A DNA stretch of 28,574 nt from Plicaturopsis crispa FD-325 SS-3 (Eukaryota; Basidiomycota; Agaricomycetes; Amylocorticiales; Amylocorticiaceae), in NCBI GenBank assembly GCA_000827205.1, contig KN832563.1, positions 542,470-571,043 on the forward strand, in the 5' to 3' direction. Below, one piece after another: positions 10,551 through 20,000 of this stretch. The translations under genes were made by a program, and so were the position numbers. The notes under the pieces were generated by a model, which had not been told where the DNA came from, ran no database searches, and saw only the letters and a list, made by a program, of their open reading frames with translations. Within the stretch, counting starts at the first letter, position 1. Each line of letters starts with the position of its first letter.

Positions 10551-11317
10551 GGCGGGCGCGATGTCGTACTTGGTTTTTTGGTTTTGGAATTTCAGTCTTC
10601 GCCGACACGCGACAGCCGCCCGCGTATTGTCGCATTGGCGCCACCCGAGCGCCCCCCATCGCGAGAGCCCCGCGCCGCGACACGATCGCTCGCCAACTGT
10701 TCTTGTACCCTCAGTCATACGCATTCGCACACCCTCTTTGACATTGCCCTCCCGACACCCTATCTTGCCGCCTCTGCTGGTCTCATCCCATCCCATCCCG
10801 CATCCTATCCCGTCTCTTGCTCTCCTTCTCCCTCTTGCCCATCGCTCTCAACAGCACTCGCCTCTCTTGCTCTCGACCACCTCACGCCACGCTCATTATA
10901 CATTATCCATAATGCTAAATCGCCGCTCCCTTTGCACCATCCGTCTGTTTCTTGTACCACCAGCGCTCTCTACGCACGGACTCTCGCTCTTGCCCAGTTG
11001 CACGTAGCCGAATTGCACGGACTCCTACGTAGCCGAATTGCACGCTTGCGGACTCCTACGTAGTCGCATCCCGCACGCACTCACTGTATATGCATGTACC
11101 CACTTACACCCCGTACTTACACCCCGCTCATTATAACCAACCTACTATACATACGTACACCACGGTATTTACAGAGTTCCCAAATTGAAGCTTGTTGCTG
11201 TTTAGGTTGGGCGCAAAGAGAAAGACGGGCTAAGTTACGCGACCGATGGCATGCAGGCTTGTGCTCGACTAAGACCATAACCATCTGCTCTCTTCCCCCA
11301 CTAGCTAGCGCGGTCTT
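10551..11317. other. Pyrimidine-rich intergenic DNA, no gene
   Basis: From about 10680 to 10960 the plus strand is strongly C/T-rich. The open frames here follow from that composition. At about 10998-11066 a short tandem repeat contains CCGAATTGCACG and GGACTCCTACGTAG, each twice. Nothing else was recognised. Confidence 0.5.
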
Positions 11318-11800
11318 GGCGGTCGACACCTCCAGCGCACGCGCCGTTACCCCAGTCGCCTCCGCCGTCACGCGGATATGTACTGGCCGCCCAACCCCAT
11401 GTTGACCCACATACGCGTCGCTTGACCCACATACGCGTCGCTTGACCCGCATACGCGTAAGTAGCTGCTTGGCTTTCCTAGCTGATGCGGACCATCGACC
11501 GTACCTCAGGCTGATGCGGACCAGGACGCGGGGCATCGAGGCCAAGGCCAAGGACGCGCGCAGGTCATGCGGTCGACATCCCCAGCATACGCGCCGTTAC
11601 TCCAGTTGCCTCGGCCATCGCGTGCCTATGGACGCCTACCCGCCCATCCCCGAGCTCCGTGTACGCGTCGCTTGGCCCACATACGCGTAAGTAGCTGCTT
11701 GGCTTTTTTAGCTGATGCGGACATTGACCGTACCTCAGGCTGATGCGGGCCAGGGACGTCGAGGCCAACGCCAACGACGCCCGGAGGTCGAGCCGCACGC
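11318..11800 (+). repeat. Diverged tandem repeat, about 245 bp unit, with intron-like module
   Basis: Copy 1 (about 11318-11565) and copy 2 (about 11566-11800) share the same order of blocks: GGTCGACA with CCCAGC and CGCGCCGTTAC; ACATACGCGTAAGTAGCTGC; TTGGCTTT and GCTGATGCGGAC; CCGTACCTCAGGCTGATGCG; and ATCGAGGCC or GTCGAGGCC. In copy 1 ACGCGTCGCTTGACC is further reiterated. Each copy contains GTAAGT, an internal CTGAT and CCTCAG, the signature of a 53-bp spliceosomal intron. The unit may therefore come from gene sequence. Confidence 0.7.
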
Positions 11801-12450
11801 CAAGGATGCGCGGACTCCAGGTGGACTCGGACGTCGAGCCGCACGCAGAGTCATGCGGGCTTACGAGGACACCCCGAGGCGCGCGGAGGGCCCAGGGGAA
11901 AGTAGTATGATCCCCGGAGAGGGATAGAGTAGGCCGCCCTTGATGGTCACGGTGCGGGCGTCCTCTCCGGTGCGTTGTCGAGTTCCTGGCCGAAATACTG
12001 TACCCTGGCTGATGTACTTGCCCAGATAATTAGAAATATCGGGGATATTTCCGAAAGTTTCCGAAAGTTTCGGAAACTCGTGAATAGCCCTTAAGGGATA
12101 TTTCGGCGTTTAAGCGTTAAGGCATCGTTTGGCAAATATCCCTTAAGGTGTATCAAGCCGAATATCCCTTAAGTGACGGCCGTTAAGGCATACACTCTCA
12201 AATATCTCTTAAGGGATATTCACCACACCGACCCTTAAGAGATAAATTGCATGGAATTCCTTAAGGGATATTTCGAGAATATCCCTTAAGGGATAAACAA
12301 CAAGGAATCCCTTAAGAGGTATAAAGCAAACCAAGTCTTAAGGGATAAATCCTCGGATATCGCTTAAGGTGTGTTTCTCGAAACATCCCTTAACGGATGC
12401 CCGGACGCGCCAAACGGGATATAGTTAAACAAAATCAAGACAATTTATTC

Positions 12451-12558
12451 AGACATTTGGCGTAGTGGTTGGAATCGGCGACGTTATTATTTCCAGTCGC
12501 GTGTAATGTTAAGAGTGCAAGTTCGACTCTCGCGAAGTAGTTTTGTTTTTTTTGCTTT
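12451..12558 (+). ncRNA. tRNA-like Pol III unit (tRNA relic or SINE head)
   Basis: An A-box-like TGGCGTAGTGGTTGG (12458-12472) and a B-box-like AGTTCGACTCT (12520-12530) stand about 48 bp apart. Between them GCGAC and GTCGC can pair as an anticodon-type stem with a 13-nt loop. GCAAG and CTCGC flank TTCGACT as a 4-of-5 bp T-arm. A T-rich stretch (12540-12552) could terminate Pol III. The acceptor strands do not pair, so a functional tRNA is unlikely. A tRNA pseudogene or tRNA-derived SINE head carried in the transposon is the better reading. Confidence 0.5.
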
Positions 12559-12585
12559 AGCCTTTACTCAGGGTGCTAGGCCTTA

Positions 12586-13073
12586 CAGCCTGTTGCATAA
12601 GTCCGTGAAAGCGTCAACTTTTATTCTCGGGAGATCCGTGACTCATGTCACGCCGGCAAGAAATGCCGATGCTCAACTGTTGCTAGAGCCCTTCCGAGAA
12701 GGGCGCGTCGCCGCCGCTCAGCACCCTGAGCTCGCTGTCGCGAACGATGAGCACGCCACCTTAAACGTCGCCGTCAGTAGCACGGAGTGTACCCTCATCA
12801 CGTTAAGTCTTCGGAGGAGGAGTCACATGTACTTCCCAGTCATGGTAAACTTGCAATGTATTGAAAATGGGGCTTTATTGTCGTCGGGGGCGGGGCGCAC
12901 AGTGAGCAGATGGGCGACCCCATCGCGAGAGGCAACGAGCTCGAGCATCCGGCAAGCATCGGGCCTATTTTTGGTGTCCGTTGCTACCTACTGTCGCCGT
13001 GGGACGGATCTTGTCTTGTCACACTCTGGCGAAATAAAAATTTTGCGCTTTCACGGACTTATGCAACAGGCTG
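12586..13073. mobile_element. TA-flanked MITE nested in the hAT-like element, 488 bp
   Basis: A perfect 32-bp inverted repeat occupies 12582-12613 and 13046-13077, beginning CTTACAGCCTGTTGCATAAG. Counting TA (12584-12585 and 13074-13075) as the target duplication, the element starts CAGCCTGTTGCATAAGTCCG, as in pogo or Tc1/mariner relatives. The open frame at 12506-13102 crosses both ends and is not credible as a gene. Confidence 0.8.
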
Positions 13074-13719
13074 TAAGTGATATTCGAATGTATATCCCTT
13101 AAAGGATATTCGGTCTTGTATGCCTTAAGGACTATTTAACGTTGTAAGCCTTAAGAGATTGATAGTTTTCAACCATATGGGTATTCTTGACGACGAGGTG
13201 CCCTGCAGGGTTTTAATGCTACACGCCATAAGGGCTAAAACACGAATAATGTCTTAAGGGATATTTACCAGGATAACCCTTAAGGGATGTTCACGAGTTT
13301 CCGAAACTTTCGGAAAGTTTCCGAAATATCCCCAGTATTCCCATCGCTCTCTACTTGCCACTACGGGATCATCAAAGTTCAACGTTCAAACCGGGTCGTG
13401 CTCTGGAGTCTGGGCAGCGCATAATGATGTTAGGGAAATACACCGCCGCGCTCGACAACGCCGGGACTCGAAGTATTCACGGCTCAGGCGGTGGCGGCCT
13501 CGCACTTCCGTCCGTATTTCGGTGAGCAGTTCCATCTAGATGCTCTGCTAGTGTTGACGAGACTATCCAGCTGAAACACCGGACGTCTAGTCCAAGGGCG
13601 GCATTATAGGCCGCCTCCCCAGACATTGCGACGGCACTGGGCAGCAGCGACTTTCGCTAAGCACGTTCGACAGGGCGCATTGGCAGACTTTCCACCGCGT
13701 ATAACGTTAAGGATCCAGC

Positions 13720-14460
13720 CACACCTCTATTCCATCTCCGTTCCTCAGTATACGGAAGCAGAATCCGCCATGGTCGTTCCTGGTCCTGACTCCTCGACAT
13801 TATTACTCGATTTTCTGAGTCCTGCTGGGTCAACGTGCGTTTCTCTTCAAGTTCCCTCGGGTGTGGAGTGTCCTTCAGCTACTCAGGTACTTACAAAGAA
13901 CAGGTAAGTATGACTTCTGGCCCGTTTTTCATCCGGGGTCTGATTCTTTTCGTCCAGGACCATGGCAGTCATCTAGCTTTCTATTTTGTACTAGATAATA
14001 CATGCATGACGCTGCACCATGTCGATCTCCCTGCTTCTCGCGGCAGCGCTGCCGATAGTCAACGACCTTGCCCAGCCGAGTATAAAAACGCCTGTACTGT
14101 TCAGGGCCACACGTCCGTTCTAGAGGTACTACGGAGCCAGAATCCCGCCATGCTCGTTCCTGGTCCTCGACATAAGTACTCGGTTTTCCGTGCCCAACGT
14201 GCGTTTTCCTCTTCTCTTCAAGTTCTGTCGAGCGTGGGCTTTGCTACAGGTACGGAGGACAGGTAAGTGATACCTAACTTCTGGTCCGTTTTTCATCCGT
14301 GGTCTGATCAATTTTTGCAGGTATTGCATTTGTCTTCCTCACCAATTTTCTGTAGCTGTATACGTGCTGATACATGCAGCTGCACCAAATGCATGCCGAT
14401 ATTCCTGATCCTCGCACGGGCAGTTGCCGATGTTCAGTGAGTGTCAATGATCCTGGCTAA
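13720..14460 (+). repeat. Diverged tandem duplication, about 360-380 bp unit
   Basis: Copy 1 (about 13720-14070) and copy 2 (about 14105-14460) share AGAATCC-CGCCATG; TCGTTCCTGGTCCT; CAACGTGCGTTT and TCTTCAAGTTC; ACAGGTAAGT; and ACTTCTGG-CCGTTTTTCATCCG with GGTCTGAT. They also share a terminal block with GATACATGCA-type sequence, GCTGCACCA and a CAGTTGCC/CGCTGCCGAT core. Open frames span parts of both copies but are not conserved between them. The duplication sits between arm B and the phosphatase promoter. Confidence 0.7.
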
Positions 14461-14879
14461 TCCAAAAACTACGAAAATAATGTACGCCCATGTTCTTTTC
14501 TTTCGTCCCTTTGTCTTCTCCCATATGCTGGTGTCCTCAAGCTGTTCTCACTTGCTGTCACTATCTCGGTCTTTGCATCGTCGAGTGAATGCCCTGCCTG
14601 CATGATGAATACGGCGCGCGACACGTTCATCGACGAGGTCGCGTCGGTGTTGACACACGTGCGTGGCTCGCCGTCCCTGTCTGTTCCCGGCGCGTTCGCG
14701 CGTCTCACTCGCTCGCGCATTCGCAGTTCGCACATTCACAGCGGAAGAACTGTACTCGAGTGTTCCTGCAGTGTGTCACTGTGTGCCTTGCACCGAAATT
14801 GCAATAAATAAATGCACTCCCGTGAACGGTAAACGGAGATTTCGCCGATTTCTCGCCTTCGAAATTCGCAGTCGTCAAG

Positions 14880-16716
14880 ATGTCCAAACTACTCGCCTTA
14901 GCCGTCCTTTCCCTCATCGCCACTGGTGTTACCGCGTTCAACCCGCAGCAGCAGCCGTTGGACCCACTGCAGCACTCCGGCGCGTGGTCGCCCTACTTCG
15001 ACGCGCCGCCACAAGACGGCATACCCGCCGCCCTGCCCTCCGGGTGCACCGTCTCCCAGGCCGCGTACCTCGTGCGGCATGGCTCGTGCGTGTTTTCCCT
15101 TTCCCCCCTCCTTCCCTTATACCCCTTTCCCTTCTCCCCCCACACTTACCTGACGCATAACTGACGTGACCCACCCCAGACGCTACCCCGAGCCCGGCTC
15201 CTCCGCCAGCTGGACCACCCTGCAACAAAAGATCCACAACGCGTCCTTCGCCTCCCAGCCCACGGGCCCGCTCGCGTTCCTCCCGACGTGGGTGTCGCCG
15301 GTGGATGACGCGGCGCACGAGCCGCTGTACCTCTCCGCGACGGGCGCGGGCGAGGGCTTCGCGCTCGGCGTTGCGCTGCGCAAGCGGTACCGGCTCACGC
15401 CGGGGGGTCAGAATTTTACGGCTTGGTGCGTTCTATGCGCGCGTTTCATCACTGATACCGATACTAACAAACGCACCACCCACAGGACCGCCGGCCAACA
15501 GCGCGTAGTCGACACCGCGACCTACTTCCTGCGCGGCTACCTCTCGCAGGGAAACTACCTCTCCTCCCCCTCCCTCAACCGCGCGCACCTCCTCACCCTC
15601 CCCGACTCCGTCAACTACACCTCAGCGGACTCGCTCACCCCCTCTGCCGCGTGCCCCGCGTACACAACCGGCGACACGGGGGCGGTTACGGCTAATGCGT
15701 GGCGCGCGGCGTACCAGGGGCGCGTGGCGGAGAGGCTTAATAAGGGGGAGCTGAGGGGGACGGGGGTGGTGTTGACGGCGGGGGATGTGGGGGTTATGCA
15801 GGATTTGTGTGGGTTCTCGGCGGAGATTGATGGGGATTTGAGGTTTTGCGATGTCTTCGAGCCATCCGAGTGGCTCGACTATGAGTACGCGCATGACCTG
15901 AATTACTACTACGGGTGTGTTTCCTTTCCTGCGTTTCGGTGTGCATGGACTTGACGCGTTTTTGGTTGAACAGCTCCGGGCCAGGAAACCCTCTATCGGG
16001 GACGACAGGTTTCCCCTGGGTGCGCGCGGTCACGGACCTCTTCCTCCTGGGCCCTAACAAGACTACGCCCACCGGCTCGTTCACGCCCCCGCCCCTTATT
16101 ATGGGCTTCTCCGTGCGTCGCCATTTCACACTCTCCTTCGCTTTTATCGTCCTTGGCTTCCACACTCTCCTTGACTTTGACACTCCTTGTGGCGAACACG
16201 GCTGATGTTTTTGGTTTTGATTCACCAGCACGACAACAACATCCCGCCCGTGATCGCCGCGCTCGGGCTGTGGGGTGCGCCGCTCTCGAAGACGCACGCG
16301 GACCCCGCGCGCAAGTTCCGCGCGTCGCACCTCGTGTCGTTCCGCGGGACGGTCGCGCTTGAGAAGATGACGTGCGGGAAGAAGGGCGAGTACGTGCGCG
16401 TGTCGGTGAGTGTCCACCTTCCTTGCTTGCCTCGCATCCTCTTTCCTCGCTTTTCCGTAATCTAGTAACTGACCGTATACGATCTCCCTCATTGCAGGCG
16501 AACAACGCGCCAATCCGCATCCCGGGGTGCGACTCCGGCCCGGGCTCGACGTGCCCGCTCGCGCAGTTCGCCGCGTACGTCGACAAGCGCGGGCGCGTCG
16601 CGGGGGACTTTGTGCAGAAGTGCGGCTTGAGCGCGGTTAAGAACGCGACGAGCGTTTTGGATGTGTTCGTGAATCTGAAGGGCGGGCTGGCGACGGAGAG
16701 CGTGGTGTCGCTGTGA
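14880..16716 (+). CDS. Secreted histidine acid phosphatase (phytase-like)
   Basis: Exons are 14880-15085, 15180-15425, 15486-15914, 15974-16112, 16229-16405 and 16498-16716, giving 471 residues. Residues 1-19 (MSKLLALAVLSLIATGVTA) form a signal peptide. The catalytic RHGSRYP (66-72) fits the family motif RHGxRxP; it is split within Ser69 by the first intron. HDN at 341-343 supplies the proton-donor HD motif at the start of exon 5. Several N-glycosylation sequons and Cys residues fit an extracellular enzyme that hydrolyses phosphomonoesters through a phosphohistidine intermediate. Length matches fungal branch-2 acid phosphatases and phytases. Phytate as substrate cannot be told from sequence alone. 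The ATG follows a short leader with no competing upstream start in frame. Confidence 0.92.
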
Positions 16717-17046
16717 TCTCAATTTCTTTTCTCAATGCTGTCTGAATTCGAGGTGGTAGTACCACTTTACACCAACTCTTTATATGTTCCTCGGTAATAC
16801 TGATCTATACTCCCTATAGCTACTTACCTACCTACCAACTCAACTGCAGCTACAGTACTTACTCAGGACTCCGAACTTAGGCAGGAGGGCGTACGACAGA
16901 CCACCACACGCACACGTAGTGGAAACAAAAATACAGTATTATGATCTCTAGCTAGGACAACAATAATTAACGAATGGTGTGCAATGCAATGTAGATAGCA
17001 TGTGAGAGCGATGACTCAGAGATACATTCGAATTTCAGGCGAGAGT
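16717..17046. other. Convergent 3' intergenic spacer
   Basis: This 330-bp gap separates the ends of two convergent genes. It is AT-richer than its neighbours and contains likely 3' UTR sequence for both (for example TTTATATG near 16780 and AATAATTAACG near 16962). No gene was seen. Confidence 0.6.
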
Positions 17047-20000
17047 TCATTCGGATTCCTCCGCCGCCACAGCGTTGGCCTCCTTGGGACCGTCCCCTTT
17101 GTCATTGGACTCCTTCACGGGATCGTGGTTGCGCAGCCGCATCTCGACGAGGAACTCCTTGTCGCGGATGGACTGGATCCACCGCTTCAGGAGGGCGAAC
17201 CCGACTACGAGAGTGCGGCTGGAGCCTGCCATGGCAAAGATGCCGGGGTAGACGTGCATGACTGGGGTGGAAGAGTCAGTGTTTTGGATTATCTTGAGTA
17301 CAATAGATGAAGACGTACAGAGGAATTTGCCATCGAGCGGCAATGCGGGGAAGAGTCGATGCAGGGCACGGAAGGCGCCGCCGGGTAGTAGGATCATACC
17401 CAGCAATCCCGCAGTGACAGGCAGAATGATCTCTCTCGTCGCTGCAATGGGATCTGGATGCGACCACCCATTGGACATTATCTAAGAAAAAGACTTCGAG
17501 TCAGTGAAATATTTTGACCGTCAAATGTGGAGACCTACGTTGGCGACACCTCGAGTGACTTGATTCGGAGGCTGGTATCTCTGCACGCGCAGGGCGATCT
17601 TGACGTAGATAAGTCCCAGGGCCCACATATCCACGACCCGAATCCGCGGCGACATCGCCGGGTCCACCGCGAGGCGCATAGGAAGGACTAGATACAGCTC
17701 CACAACAACAGCGAGCAGCGTCGGGATAACAACGCCCAAGAACAGCATCATGTAAGACACCTTCGCCATCCACACAAGCCCGTGCTTGAGGACGTACAAC
17801 GGCAGTTTCGCGCGCGGCCCGTCTGCGCTCCTGCGCTGGCGATGCCGGTCCATCCGGTTGACGGCCTTCCCGAAGATGGCGCAGCCCCAGAAGAGGTAGA
17901 ATCCGACGATCCAGGAGTAGCCGTCGTGGACTGGGTAGTCGACAAAACAGCTGAACAGCATCCTGCCCATCTCTATGGGGAGGGCGACCAGAGACGCCGC
18001 CACGATGCAGCCGACTACCCAGAGCAGGGCCACAAATATCATGACCCTGTACCGGAAGTGAGGGGGGATGTACACGACCATGTAATCGTCCTTTACGCTT
18101 CTGCGTGCCCTTTCAGTCTCCACATTTTGAGCTATCATGAGTTGGAGGGCATCTTTGTCGACGGGAGCACCGTGCCGATCGACTTCGACGGTAGCGCGCA
18201 TATCCCGTGGGAGCGCAATGTTGTCGGTGGCGGGAACGCGTCTGAATGTGCCGTCGTGGGTGGCGTCGGGATCGTAGACACCTACGCCGGAGTTTGAGAA
18301 CAGCGACGACCACGACCAGCGCTTCGGGGTGTACTGCTCGGTGTGCAGGTGCTCGCCGAGCATGTACGACGTTAGCCGGAGGCGCGCGGCCAGGTATTTC
18401 CACACATGGAGTGCGATCCCCTGCGCAGCCTCTTTCGGTCGGAAATAGTGCATCGTAGAGGGCAGAACGAGGTGCAGAAAGAGCAGGTCGATGGGGATGT
18501 TGGATAACGGTTCACTGTGAAACGCTGCCTGTTAGCACCTTTTCTGCACAGAGAAAAACAAGAGCTTTACCGGTTCTTCCATCTGAACGGAAGGATGGAA
18601 CGGTGGCCGAGCATTAAGATTCCTCCGATGCTAGCGACACCACACGCAACCACGATTGCATACATGACCGCACTGACAAATAGTTTGCGCAACTGCAAGA
18701 ACGTCGGCCTCTCCAGAATGTCGCGGATAGGGTGGAAATTTTGGTCCTGCGGGTCCTTGATGAACCACATGGCTCCGGGGCGCATAAGGCCTCGGCATCC
18801 AGACAAAAGAATAGCGAACTGGTACCTATGGACGAAGGGACAGTGTGAGAGATGGTCAATACGATTCTTGGATTCTACGCTCACATGAACATGGTGCCTG
18901 CGACCCAGTGGTAGAACATGGCCGTCATCGGTGATTGTAAGAAGAACCAGACCCGCGAATGGAGACTAGCTTCGGGGAAGATCCACACCGTACATAGATC
19001 CAGCATGACCCCGCATCCCAACGGGAACATGGCAAGCTCGATAACAATGAATGAAGCCACCTATAGCAAGACATACAGTGATCAGATTTGTATCCAATCG
19101 CGCACATCGAGGTCGCATACCTTGACAACCAGCAGCTGCTGGCGAACGGCACTACGAACGGCACGTCCTGCATTTTTCATGTTGCCAACAGTCAAGACGT
19201 TCAGATATACAGCTATGAGTATGCCCGTGACCACATAACCAAGGCCTACGGCGAAGACCTTTTCACTTGTCCCATTGCCCAGTGCAAAGCGGGTCCAAGT
19301 CGATTGGACCTGGAACGCCACACGCCTGACATGATTCCCGAGGGAGGCGAAGTATGGCTCGGCCACACGGGCAAAAGCAGGATGCGCATCGAGGAAAGCA
19401 CTGATGCCAGATGGCTTAGGTTCGACCGCTGGCGGAGGCGAATCAAAAAGCGGTCGCAAACGTTCCATAATTTGTTCCCAGGGCTTCCGTTGTGACTGAA
19501 TTAGACAATGTATCAGCGCAAGAAACTGCGAAACCACATTCCATGTACTTACGATTTTCGCGTGCCATCTGAACACGGTAGCCGCATCGCGCTTTCCAAG
19601 TAGCTGTTCGACTGCCTTCGCTACTGCTGAAGAGACAACGCGCAGGAATGCTACAATTACTCTTCGCATAGTGCGCAAAGTCGACGGAAGCAGGACCTGC
19701 ATAAGCAAAAACATCACGGAGTCTACGATGGGATCCGTGATAACTCGCATGCATCTAATGGGAAGGTGGATCAGTTCCAGGAGGCGGGGAGGATTCATCT
19801 ATAGCCCATGTTAGACAATACATTCAGAAAGGAAACGCCAAGACGCACGAAGAGTAATGCCGTCGATTTTCCAATGGTGAACGGAAGCCAAACCGCCAAC
19901 CCGATGGCCGAGTCAAGTACAAAGACCATGAGGGCGAGCTACATGAAGAGCATTCAGTCAAGCTGCCTAGACAAGGAGACGCGTTGGCTTACGTTCTGCA

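Larger units (their letters stand above)
12023..13351. mobile_element. hAT-like non-autonomous element with CCCTTAAGGG palindrome arrays
   Basis: The 8-bp direct repeat TACTTGCC flanks the element (12015-12022 and 13352-13359), the length typical of hAT target duplications. The left end begins CAGATAATTAG. The ends are weakly matched for about 18 bp and then strongly matched over about 50 bp. Both contain GGGGATATTTC, GGAAA-type repeats and GTTTCGGAAACTCGTGAA, at 12041-12095 and the complement at 13279-13333. Inward are about 13 copies (12088-12400) and 6 copies (13095-13285) of a degenerate palindrome CCCTTAAGGG(ATAT). No transposase is present. A TA-flanked MITE and a tRNA-like sequence lie inside. 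Arm A supplies the empty site. Confidence 0.75.
11565..13690 (+). repeat. Arm B of the inverted duplication, interrupted by a hAT-like element
   Basis: This is the plus-strand partner of 3490-7345. Homology covers about 11565-12014, is broken at 12015-13351, and resumes at 13352 (CTTGCCACTAC) to about 13690. Arm A shows the uninterrupted sequence here (minus strand near 6760, TTGCTTGCCACTAC), so the 12-13.3 kb element was inserted after the duplication. Conversely, the two elements of arm A are missing here near 13590. Confidence 0.8.

Noticed and set aside
12451-12537. Functional tRNA gene
   Set aside because: The A and B boxes are good, but the acceptor strands do not pair and the anticodon loop is 13 nt. 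It is kept only as a tRNA-like relic.
12506-13102. 198-codon plus-strand open frame
   Set aside because: It runs through both ends of the nested MITE and begins in the tRNA-like sequence. There is no family resemblance, so it is chance openness in GC-rich transposon DNA.
12088-13290. CRISPR-like array suggested by regularly recurring CCCTTAAGGG
   Set aside because: The repeats are 10 bp, degenerate, palindromic and irregularly spaced. They lie within TIRs of a eukaryotic transposon, and there are no cas-like genes.
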